NCBI GenBank assembly: GCA_004794655.1
Contig: SMMW01000518.1
Location: 882,501-946,500, forward strand
Length of the DNA stretch: 64,000 bases
From: Marisa cornuarietis
Taxonomy: Eukaryota; Mollusca; Gastropoda; Architaenioglossa; Ampullariidae
Reading direction: 5' to 3'
Made by a program: the position numbers and the translations under genes. The notes under the pieces were generated by a model. That model saw only the letters and a list, made by a program, of their open reading frames with translations, searched no databases and was not told the origin of the DNA. Below are positions 11,946 through 21,330 of the stretch, one piece after another (the stretch's first letter is position 1; every line of letters begins with the position of its first letter).

Positions 11946-12765
11946 TTCTAGCTGGCAGAAACAGCTCAACTGATTTTTTTTTCCACAGAAATAGCTTTAT
12001 AATGCACATTTTACTCATTATATGATGTTAACGGTCGTTTCAACGCAGAGCAAAGTTTGGCAATCATTATGTTACCAACACTGACCAGTTTCTAAGGTGA
12101 AAATGGTAAATTATTCCCTAAACCTTTCAGTCATTTGAGCTTTTCTTGGGGCCCAGCCTCATAAGGGTCAAGTACCCTTTCGAAGGCTAGGTCAGTCGGG
12201 AAAAGTATGATGTACTACATGGGCCATTTCATAGCAATCTATGTTTGAGGGAGAGGAGCGGGGGTGGGGTGGGGTAGGGAACATTGAAAAAGTAGGTATT
12301 CATGGAACAATAACTGTCCCAATTCGGACACCGCTAAAATGATGTGGCAGAGTGGCGGACCTACAACTGACAATAAAATCAGCTGGAAAGAGTTTGAAGG
12401 GCAGATTAATCTTGGGAAAACTGTGCTGTGACCAACTTGGCCAATGCCGAGGATGCCCCTGTTGGTTTACTATGAAAAGAATAAACACGATGTTACTGTT
12501 TGATTTAAATACACCTATACGTCGTTATTTGCAATATTTGGTGCACATTCATTGTTACATTCTACAAACACAGATGTGTGCATTATAAGAGAACATATCC
12601 AGGTGTACTGTTTTCTCAAAAGGTGCCTTTCTACATATCTTCCTATAAAAAAAAAGTGATGAGATCCATGTTATTTTTATCATTCAGGTAGTTTCTTATG
12701 AACTGTTGTCTACAATCACCCACTTAGCCTACATTTACTTCTACCCATGTACCATTAATAAATAA

Positions 12766-13470
12766 TAAAGGTAAGATATGTGAAGCGCATACTTACACTC
12801 GTAAGGAGCATGCTCTTAAAGCAAGAAAGTGACATGGACAACATATAAGGGACGGAAGAATAAACAACAGTACTGACGACGAATAGAAGACAAGTAACAA
12901 ATAAGAAGTGAGAATATCGTAATTCTGCAGAAGAAGACGAGTAGGAAATTAGCACTAAGCAGAAACGGGGGCGTTGGAGTAAAAAGGGACTAGCATTGTG
13001 TGGACTGATAAAAGTAATACTCAAGGAAGAGATGAGTTTTCAGAGCACATTTGAAAGATTCAATTGTAGGTAGACGGCGGATATGGAAAGGGAGAGCATT
13101 CCATTGTTTTGCAACACAGTAACTAAAACTCCTGTGACCATAATTATGTTGTTGTTCTGGTGACAATAGGATACGGTCATCAGACGAAGAGCGTAGTTGT
13201 CTGGCTAGGACACAGAGGAAAAGTAGTTCGGAGAAATAGTCAGGGCAGAAGTCTGCAAGGAAATTAAAACATTGTACGGACAGTTTGTACTGGATGCGAG
13301 AGCGGATGGGTAGCCAGTGCAGAAAATGAAGGAAGAGGAGTGACATGGTTCTGTTTCCTAACTCTAAGCACCAAATATGCAGCTGAGTTCTGTACTTTCT
13401 GGAGTTTATGGATGCTTCAAGTGCATTTGGTTAGAGAGCTTCTTACTGTACTCAAAGACTAACTAGATGA
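12766..13470 (-). mobile_element. LINE 3' half fragment (CR1/L2-like RT C-terminus)
   Basis: A minus-strand open frame (13346-12990) encodes an RT C-terminal region with LHWLPIRSRIQYKL, then PDYFSELL, AKQWNALPFHIR and ALKTHLF, the usual end of CR1/L2-type ORF2. A 3' UTR shared with four other copies follows. It is the inverted partner of 28316-29035, so it was carried within the duplication. Confidence 0.75.
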
Positions 13471-13803
13471 CACCAGCCCCCATCACTTTTCTCTCACACA
13501 CTTGCATGCCAAAGTAGACCACTGTGTCCAAGTTATTCAGATGACAATATATTTTATATATTCAAGGAAAGGCATTTATTATTTTTAACTCTATAGAAAG
13601 GTAGGCAGCTTCTCTCTCTCACACTCACACCGCCAAGCAAATATGTCCACACTAAGATGCACAAACACTGAACCATTTACACCCTTAAAATGTCATGTCG
13701 TTCACTAGTAATGACTAAAACTTCATTAACAGTTCCACAAAGGAAAGTCTTTCTCCAACGCTTAAATTAAAGAGTTTGTCAGTTTGAGCTAAGATTTATC
13801 AGG

Positions 13804-13849
13804 CTACAATTTAAGCCAAGGGTGTAACTGTATAGCAGTTTGACTTCTA
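13804..13849 (-). pseudogene. Duplicated fragment of the KMT5A terminal exon
   Basis: Minus-strand reading gives RSQTAIQLHPWLKL then stop, matching the last residues of KMT5A (RSRTAIQLHPWLKL at 27913-27958). Only the final 15 codons and the 3' flank are present, with one R-to-Q change. It marks the end of block X and the junction with filler DNA. Confidence 0.85.
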
Positions 13850-13905
13850 CAGTCGGACCTCGCTAGGTCGACCTTAGATTTTTTTTCTCTTCGGGTCAAT
13901 TTCAG
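13848..13905 (+). mobile_element. pogo/Tigger-like terminus at the duplication junction
   Basis: TA at 13848-13849 is followed directly by CAGTCGGACCTCGCTAGG, which resembles pogo/Tigger transposon termini (CAGT...ACCTCG). The last duplicated KMT5A base is adjacent. No matching opposite terminus is seen before 15107, so this is at best a broken end. Confidence 0.4.
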
Positions 13906-14161
13906 CCGAATTAATGTTCCTTTCAGGATATTTATAACTCATGTTTTAGTTTATGCATTTCTAAATAAAACTTCAAAATTTTGATGTTGGAGCACAAACC
14001 TATCTTGAGATACGGCCTTTTGTATTTAAGCCGTGGCAGAAAAAAAGGATAATTGGAGAAATTCAAGTTTAAAGATTTAAGATGTATATAACTTTTGTCA
14101 TATCAATTTCAAAAATAGTTTTTAGTGTTTATATGCTAGACTGGCCATCCTACTATATAAT

Positions 14162-15107
14162 TTAATTAAATTCTAGTATACCAGGACCATATGTTTCACC
14201 CTCACAGCTTTCTTGGTTGGCAACTGTTAGCATTTTTGCCTGCATGTTTTCTTGTCTCTGCCTCTTGGATGCAGGCATGGCCTCATGATCTGCTTGCCTA
14301 CATCTCTTTTCATCTTTCTTCTCTTGGTAGACTTTTGGAATGATTGATGGAACAATATCCAGATGTTTCATCACCTGGGAGAGGTGAGCTGAGCCTTGAT
14401 TGAACTGTGAAACAGCCGATGCAACTGCTGATTTAACACGTGCGGCACCCACAAAGATTGTCTATGGACATCTAGCCCAGATGATGGCATTTAAGGCTTC
14501 ATTGGCATTTTGGGTTCTACCATGCTGCATTCTTTTCAGAAGATTGGGGTCAGACATCCTTTGACAGATGGGGTAGATGGCACGAGCAACTTCATGTGCC
14601 AGAGGAGTGTGTATTTTTTTCTTATGCTTTCCTGCGGCTGCTGCTCTTTCAAAAAAACACCAAGACTTGGGGCCATCAGGACATCTCAGATAATGTGGAT
14701 TTTCCTCTGTTGACATGCAATTCAACAATCCTGCCCATATAGCTCTCCTAAGGATTTCCTAAAAAGGTAAAGGTCATCCCATAACCTTTTCAGGTCGTGG
14801 GGGAGTGAGGTGTTAGAGACCCCACTTTTCTCGGGGCCAGCTTTTACATGAGGGTGATGCCAATCTCCTCTCCCTCGCTGCCTTACCTTCCCCAACCCTC
14901 TATGGAGTCAGGTACCCATTCCCGTCAGCTGGGTCGACTGGGGGAAGTATGCTGTGCTTATCGGGAATTGAACCAGCGCGCTCTCGGTTCGGACGCCAGC
15001 GCTCTAACCACTCGGCCATCCGCTTCCCCAATTTTCTAGGATTTCCTAAGTGCTTTTTAATGGCAATGTTGTAGTATTTCTGTAGAGCTTTGTAGGTATT
15101 TTCAGAA
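14162..15107 (-). pseudogene. Mutator-like transposase C-terminal fragment
   Basis: Minus-strand reading, with the SINE at 14763-15037 removed, gives ENTYKALQKYYNIAIKKHLG, then ENPHYLRCPDGPKSWCFF and THTPLAHEV-like residues, then TQNANEALNAIIWARCP and a basic C-terminus ending GPGILEFN. The order CP-x-G-x-x-(S/T)-WC ... TQN-x-NE-x-LN-x-x-IW-x-x-CP is what I remember from Mutator-like transposase-domain proteins common in invertebrate genomes. A one-base frame shift lies at the SINE site, and the N-terminal and catalytic parts are missing. The fragment is joined, out of frame, to SBNO1 exon 3 sequence at 15108. Confidence 0.6.
14763..15037 (-). mobile_element. tRNA-derived SINE (family 1), copy 1
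   Basis: On the minus strand the head reads GGATGGCCGAGTGGTTAGAG (A box TGGCCGAGTGG), with B box GGTTCAATTCC about 40 nt later, like a Ser/Leu-type tRNA. A roughly 190-nt body follows, ending in 'ggatgacctttacc'. The flanks AGGATTTCCTAA (14751-14762 and 15038-15049) are a perfect 12-bp target duplication. It is inserted in the transposase fragment. A near-identical copy lies at 21534-21804. Confidence 0.88.
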
Positions 15108-17252
15108 GGGAAGATTCTGTGTGCCTGTGGGCATAGCATGTTGTGGTGTGACCAGCCTTATGTTGCCTAGCTGTCCACCTGAAGGTCGTAGAGTGATAAC
15201 TTGGATGGTAAGATTGGATGCTGGTGAGGCAGGAATGGCTGGAATCACCTGTCCAGATGGGACATTGCAGACATAGCAACATCATTACAAAATGATGGAA
15301 CAATTTAGGCATTTCTTAACCCATAACTAAACTTAAACTTTTCATAGAAGAGCAGTGACCACGCATTTACAATGCCAAATACAAACATAAAGTAATATCA
15401 GAAAAGACTACAAGAATTTTTTAACTGACTGCTCATTACTAAAATAAATGATAATAGGAAAATAAGAAAAGTACAATAAGTTAAGGCAAAGATATCTCTT
15501 CTACTAACACCGAGGATATAAATTTTCTTTATTAAAAAGACAAAAATATAAAAAAGTATCTATCAAAATCACAACAGTGACACTGATGTTTAGTGAATGT
15601 CACGAGAAACAACCCTTCACCAAACACATAAAAAATGATCTGAAAAAAAAACTTGTGAATATTAACAAGGTTTTTAAAGAGTAAGAAAATGTTGTTTACA
15701 TACAAAAATACAATAAAAGACAATAGGCCTACTACTGTTAGCTTAATTTTCTAATTATAGAAAAAAGTCAAAGTCAACATTCTTACTTGCTGTGACACAG
15801 AACTGTATGCAATGCCCCATGATTCAAAACCTAAGTCATCTTCAAAATCATTTCCAGTAACACCGGACTCATTCAAGGCAGCAGACAATAAATCAGAAAA
15901 GTCTCCAACACTCTGCAAGTACAAAACATAGCCATACAGGTATAGGTAACAATTACAAATATGTAACCAACTAAATAAAATCCCAAATAAAAAATATAGC
16001 CATTTCCTTACATTAACCCTCTTAGCACGTCTAAAAATATTTCTATGTTCAAAAACATTGGCTTAAAATTTATGATTCTGAAGACGACAGTGAAACTGCA
16101 GACCCATGCTTGTGGCTCATCGCAGTCTGCCAGTAAATACTACATAGCTACATGCAATTTTATGCACTTTATTCATTTTATTCAGTAGAATCATATATTT
16201 TTTTTAATGTCTTTGTTTCACCCAGTTCTTCAATTTCTATATAAATGCACACACAAAGAGCCAAACAATATAAAAAAGTAATGGGATAAGTAATATAAAA
16301 AAATGTGCACTTCATTATAATATCCATCAAATAACTATTTAAAATATTAAACTTCCTGCTCAATTTAATTTAGATACAGACTTACTACTCTTCAGCCTTT
16401 CTGGACTGAGAGTTAAAACTTTAGAATATTCTCTTGGCAGTTCATAGTCTTATTAGACAAACTAAACACTCAAAGTAGTCATTCATGTACTTCATACATG
16501 GCTCCAAATGCTATGCTATTTTATCCTTTAGTGTTTAGGTATCATTAACTTTTTAATTATATTTAATTTAGTTTCCTAACATCATTTTGCCCCAACCACT
16601 ACCAAAAGTCAATTCGTCCCACCAATCCATTTTGTCCTAAGACAGAAAAGTCATATCTTCCCAAGTCCAAAAGGCAAATCGATCACTGATGAAACAAGTA
16701 ACTATTAACATCAAATATTACCAGAAGAGCCATACGTTGTTCGACCAATGTAGATACGCAAGCTTAGCTGCCTATTTTAAACAGAAAAAATGGATCGACC
16801 TATGTAGGATGAAATGACCAGCCCCTGTACCAGCTTGATGATGATGATGCTGTCCAGACAAAATGGACCTACGTGGGAGGGAACGACCGGCCCCAGTACT
16901 AGCTTACATTGAATTATTTATTGTTTTGCTAAGGGGTGGGGGTGGGGCGGTGATTTAACACTAAACTTTAAGTGTGTGCACACCTCTCAATACTAAACGA
17001 GGAGAACCGTTTTATCTTGAACGAGTTTCAGCAGTATCTTTATTTTTTAAGATTGCACATTTTTACCCTTTGTATCTGCAACACGTATCTTACACGGATA
17101 ATTCTATCAACCTAAGTAATCAATGAAACTGTCGCTGCTTCTTGGGATAGAATGCAATGTGACTAAGCCACGTGGACGTAAGGATGAACCCCTTGGTTGA
17201 CTCGAAATTTGTCTTATGCGTCTTAGATAATCACGCTTGTTTCTGATTCCAT
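15108..17252 (-). pseudogene. Partial SBNO1 copy: start exon, exon 2, part of exon 3
   Basis: This is the inverted duplicate of the SBNO1 5' region. Start exon 17252-17235 reads MESETS, and its donor is changed from GTGAGT to GTGATT. Exon 2 (15912-15787) keeps an open frame of 42 codons and its donor; it differs from the true exon by I-to-V and S-to-W. Exon 3 (about 15274-15108) has lost its acceptor (TGCAAG became TGCAAT), and the SBNO1 frame meets a TGA immediately after the join at 15108. A translatable fusion is therefore unlikely, but the promoter region is present and could be transcribed leftward. Confidence 0.8.
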
Positions 17253-18049
17253 TCTTGCTTCGGAGGGAAATGTGTTTCTAAAACCGACCATACCCTCGGG
17301 CTTGTTTAAATTTACCCATGAGTCAGTGCGCTGAGCGAGATCGCGCAATCTAATTCTACTTTTATTTTTAAATGGTAATAACTTGCAATAAGTTAATTTT
17401 AATATTTAAAATACTTTATAAAATTTTAAGAATAACTTAATTTTATCATCACGCAGTTTATCATATACTCGTAATTTGAATACACCAATCAAAATGTTAG
17501 TTGGGAAGCTTCATGGCAAAGGAGGCGTTTAAACGACAGTAATCCAGCATGGTAGGAATTATTTATATCACTCGTTTTTTGTCTGTCTTAAAAAGACTGA
17601 GTTTAATATTTCTGTCGCAGTTTAATTGAAGTTTCTTTGTCACTTGACTATTTCCCGTCTTTTCTATGAACTCATCTGGGATTTTCTTTTCCTTGATCTT
17701 ATTTGGGTTCCTAAAAACGATAGTGGCAGGGTTAAAACTGAAAGGAAACTACAGTATCAAGTGTTTTGGAGTACCCACATTCAGTTGGTATTTTATAACA
17801 GACGGACTATTAATCTTCATTTGAAATAATCGCACAACTACTTTGGCTCATAAATTGGTATGTGGGGAAAATGCTGGAATTAGGAATGTTTATTTAATGG
17901 AAAGTCCTTATAATAGAATATATAATGTATGATGTTGGAACTAAAATAACGCATTATTTATCCCAGAGGGCAATTCGGGGAACTGTCACGAACTTGCACA
18001 GATTAACATTTATTGAAAATACTTTAGAAGGACCCATTACGCATTGACA
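15108..18049 (-). repeat. Inverted duplication, block Y copy (source 32701-39787)
   Basis: The minus-strand reading matches 39787 back to 32701. Anchors: 15787-15912 with 39154-39029; 16380-16500 with 38465-38390; 17060-17690 with 34990-34240; 17930-18049 with 32830-32701. Insertions found only in the source are the nested LINEs (35958-38005), the solo LTR region (32829-34240) and about 0.8 kb around 35103-35890. Block order relative to block X is permuted compared with the source. Confidence 0.85.
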
Positions 18050-18597
18050 GTTGTTAACGACTTGAAGGACGCCATGAGATACATGCAGAAACTCAAAAAG
18101 TGTACTCCAAACCCTAGGTGCTTTTAACAGTAGGCCCTATGTTAAAAAGTCTTGGTTTCCTGGGCCCTCTTAAAGTTGTGCCTATTTATTCTGTATTAAG
18201 TAGAAATGTTTCATGAATAATGAGATTATTTTAAATATTAAACAAAGTGTTATATGATTTATTAAAATAAAAAAGTTAATTTATAGGCCTATAGGTCTTT
18301 ATCCCACCATCAAAGGCCAGCTCAAAGCACCTGACCAAGCATATAAACGCACATAATAATAAGAACACATTCACAGACACACACAACATAACACGCAAAT
18401 GTTATATGTCTGTAGAATGACAAATGGGATGATGAAAGATATATAGGACTAACTTGTAGTTGCCCCCACCTTGCTCAATCCAGTTGAATATTATCCTATC
18501 CACACCACAGTTCCAGTTGTAGAATGGACCAAATAGGCACAAGCTGTTTTGTTTTTCCTGCTTTTAGAGTAGCTTACAGAATGCTTCTCTGAAAACC

Positions 18598-18786
18598 GTG
18601 GTGGTCCGGTGGCGCAACGGTTAGCGCCTGTCACCAATACAGTGAAGGTTGGCTGTCATGGGTTCAGTTCTCGTCTCGGGCACGCTGTTCTTTCTCTGCA
18701 TGTGGCATCTGTTTACAGGGCTGACTGCCTTGCCATGATATAGCCTTAGTTGCTGGCTCGGCGTAAAACACCAAATTAAAAAAAAA
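18598..18786 (+). mobile_element. tRNA-derived SINE (family 2)
   Basis: The head GGTGGCGCAACGGTTAGCGC supplies an A box (TGGCGCAACGG) and GGTTCAGTTCTC a B box. The tail reads 'atatagccttagttgctggc' followed by 'tcggcgtaaaacacc' and poly-A. The flanks TGAAAACC (18590-18597 and 18787-18794) are a target duplication. The tail is shared with the LINE ending near 23066, which suggests that LINE as the mobilising partner. Confidence 0.85.
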
Positions 18787-19600
18787 TGAAAACCTTAATA
18801 TCAAATGAACTCATAAGCCATCTGAAGGGAAACAGTGCAAATCCACTGATAAAATATTTAGAAGACATTTAAATTGTCGTCATCTGTAATACCGGTCATA
18901 CGGTGCATCTATCCTGGCTTTGAGCACTTTACATAAAAGTCTTTTTGTCTGACAGTAACGAGCAAGCAAATACACAGGCTTAGTTACTTGCAGAATGGTA
19001 AGGCATACAGTCATGTGTCATAATGACATTTAAGTTAATGGACTGCTTTTACAACAGTGGTCCCATAATATTATAATAAGACTGAGAAATTCCTATGGCC
19101 TAGTAATGTAGTTGTTGTAATACAACATGTGCTGATGGTGCGTACAAATCTAAAGAACACTGCCAGGGGTATTAAGCATAAAATTATGTATAGCACATAA
19201 TACTTGATTATAAATAAATGAGTGTTAAGTACACTTTTTGAAATTTAGATAATAATGAAATTGCCTAATGATGCATACCTCAAAAGCTGTCTCTGCTAAG
19301 CGACACATCAGTGTATTCATCCTCACATGCACTTTTCAAGGCAATTACAGTCTTAGAAAAAAGGACAGTCCAGCTGATTAAGATATGCATTTTGTTAGGT
19401 CATGGATTCAAACTGCTAAAAATTCTCACTGCCAGATTTATTACAGCTTTGAAAAAACAAGCAATAAAACCAGAGTCTTCAATTTATAATGAATTTGTTC
19501 AAGTAGATAATTTTATAGTCACAACTTATTATCATGGCAATCCCGCTTCTGCATCTAGTGACCAATTTGCCTTTTGTGCCTCACGGTTTCTTCTGAAGCT
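18787..19600. other. No gene recognised
   Basis: AT-rich sequence between the SINE and the STRAD retrocopy. The open frame that begins at 19311 is non-homologous until about 19620 and appears to be a chance extension. Confidence 0.4.
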
Positions 19601-19619
19601 CCTTAAGTCATTGTCATCA

Positions 19620-20225
19620 GAAGTCGTCATTGTACAGTTTAACAGTGTGGCCTCTGTCTATCAGCTATATACGGGAATAGGCAAAGGTCACAAAGATACA
19701 ACCACAGTGCATCTAGCTCAGCACTCACCAAAAAGACTTCAGGTGGCTGTTAAACAGACTCATCTAGAAAACTTGGGTCAAGAGTTCTCTGATCTACAGA
19801 AAGAAGCTGTATTAACCAAGAAGTTAAAACATGAGATTATTTTCCCACATTACTGTAGCTTTGTCCATCACCATGAACTGTGGACAGTCATACCTGTTAT
19901 GGGCTATGGTTCTCACCATGACCTGCTGCATGCCTGTTTCATAGCAATCTGTTGAAAAGCTATTGGTCACATATGTCTTTCCGGATGTGCTGCATGCTTT
20001 GCAATACTTGCATAGCAGAGGTGTCATATACAGAAGCACGAAGGCTAGCCATGTTTTAATATCAGCTAGCGGGCAAGTGTGTCTCACTGGCCTCCACAAC
20101 TCTCTCCACAGTTGTAGGGGGCCAGTACCCACGAACAGTCTATGACTACCCCAACATGCTGTTGATTGTCTCCAGTAGCTCAGTCTGGAAATTCTTGAAC
20201 AGAATCTGGCCATTTCTCAGTGATT
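19620..20225 (+). pseudogene. STRAD-type pseudokinase retrocopy
   Basis: A contiguous, intronless stretch reads like the kinase fold of STRADA/STRADB, the adaptor of the LKB1-MO25 complex. It has GIGKGHKDTTTVHLAQHSP (glycine-loop region), VAVKQTHLENL, LQKEAVLTKKLKH, ELWTVIPVMGYGS, VLHALQYLHSRG, STKASHVLISASGQVCLTGL and a frame-shifted YPQHAV ... LEILEQNLA. The HRS-type degenerate catalytic loop (here YRS) is typical of STRAD rather than an active STE20 kinase. Stops and at least two frameshifts (about 19953 and 20145) break the frame, and the C-lobe end is missing. It is intronless while true STRAD genes are intron-rich, hence a processed copy. Confidence 0.8.
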
Positions 20226-20363
20226 GTAAAACTAACCTAATGGCTGGTGGACAGAGGTGGGTATATAGGCCCAGCCTTAACCAGCCAGGGGGCTGCTTTT
20301 CTATCGTCGTTCAAGCTATCTGTCGACGTGTGCGCTGGGATTTGGGCCATCGATATCACTGTC

Positions 20364-21330
20364 AATCAATCAATCCTCTTCGTGCTAGTTGCACATAATG
20401 CCTCAACCAGAGCCCGCCACTGATGTGGATCAGCTGAAACTCGCTCCAGGCGACCCCATGTCCAGCCCTTTCATTTCATCTCCCTTTCCACTGTTTTTCT
20501 CCAGGTTTCCTTTGGGCGGCCTCGTTTTCTTCGGCCATCTGGAGTCCATTGTAGGGCGATTCTGGAGAGGTCTGCTGGCAAAGCACATGTTCAATCCATG
20601 GCCAATGCCTTCGTCGAACCAGCGTCGTGATGGACTCAGTTTCAGTTCTTCGGTGGAGTTCTTCATTGGTGATGGTGTTTGACCAAAAGATGTTAAGTAT
20701 GCGCCTGAGGCATCTGTTTTGGAAGACGTTTTTGCCTTCCATGTGCTCCTGAGTGAGGCGAAGGCCTGTCTGGCTTTCGCCAGTCGGGCTCGAATCTCTA
20801 CCTCCGCATCCCCGGTGTTTGAAATCTTGGACTCAAGATAGGTAAAACTGTCAACTTCTTCAATCTCTTCTCCATTTAGTTTGATATTTTCTTGGACTCC
20901 GGCATTCACTCTCATACTTTTCGTTTTCTTTGCGCTGACCTTCAAGCCAAGGTTTCTAGTTGTTTCTGAGAAGGCATTTGTTTTCTCCTGCATGTCTTGG
21001 TGGCGGTGTGACAACAGGGCAATGTCATCGGCAAAGTCCAAGTCTTCCAGCATTGTTGTTGCTGTCATAGTCATGGTCCATTTGATCCCTCTCCTCTCTC
21101 TGTAGGTGGAATTCTTCATGATCCAGCCCATGGCCAGGTTGAAGAGGAACAGCAACAGAATGCAGCCCTGCTTCACCCCAGTACTGACGTTAAAGGGGGC
21201 TGTGAGCTCCGTGTCACAGACCACCTGAGATTTGAAGTCGCTGTACAGCATTGCAACGACCTGGACAAGTTTCGCAGGGACTCCATAATGCCTCAGGATC
21301 TTCCATAAGGACTCGCGGTGGATGCTGTCT
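20364..21330 (-). mobile_element. RTE-like LINE fragment (reverse transcriptase)
   Basis: Minus-strand ORF (about 21330-20430) contains RT motifs ALLRHYGVPAKLVQ-like helix, [22 protein letters not shown] (the catalytic F-A-D-D box), GLKVSAKKTKSM and FTYLESKI. The 3' end is a (CAAT)n-type tail near 20361-20375. It lacks the endonuclease and is 5'-truncated where it abuts the plus-strand LINE at about 21330. Confidence 0.85.

Larger units (their letters stand above)
8092..13849 (-). repeat. Inverted duplication, block X copy (source 27913-32692)
   Basis: Reading this block on the minus strand reproduces 27913-32692. Anchors: 8092-8280 matches 32692-32490; 9480-9720 matches 31170-30930; 11050-11460 matches 29485-29115; 12640-13849 matches 29110-27913. 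Its right end (13849) falls inside the KMT5A stop-codon exon. Differences: 9735-11045 here is replaced in the source by a LINE fragment (29483-30921), and 11463-12640 here, including a hAT MITE, is absent from the source. Identity looks high but is visibly eroded by point changes. Confidence 0.85.

Noticed and set aside
14950..15029. A tRNA gene (A and B boxes on the minus strand); same at 21725-21804 and 18598-18680
   Set aside because: The B box is followed by SINE bodies and the elements have target duplications; acceptor stems do not close as a tRNA.
14900..15139. In-frame SBNO1-transposase fusion protein
   Set aside because: The SBNO1 frame hits TGA right after 15108, the transposase frame is different, and the exon 3 acceptor is lost.
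16936..16953. G-quadruplex regulatory element (GGGGTGGGGGTGGGGCGG)
   Set aside because: It is a G-rich homopolymer-like tract that varies in length between the two arms; no functional context.
19311..19619. N-terminal half of the open frame that runs into the STRAD retrocopy
   Set aside because: No similarity to STRAD or other families; probably chance reading upstream of the retrocopy.
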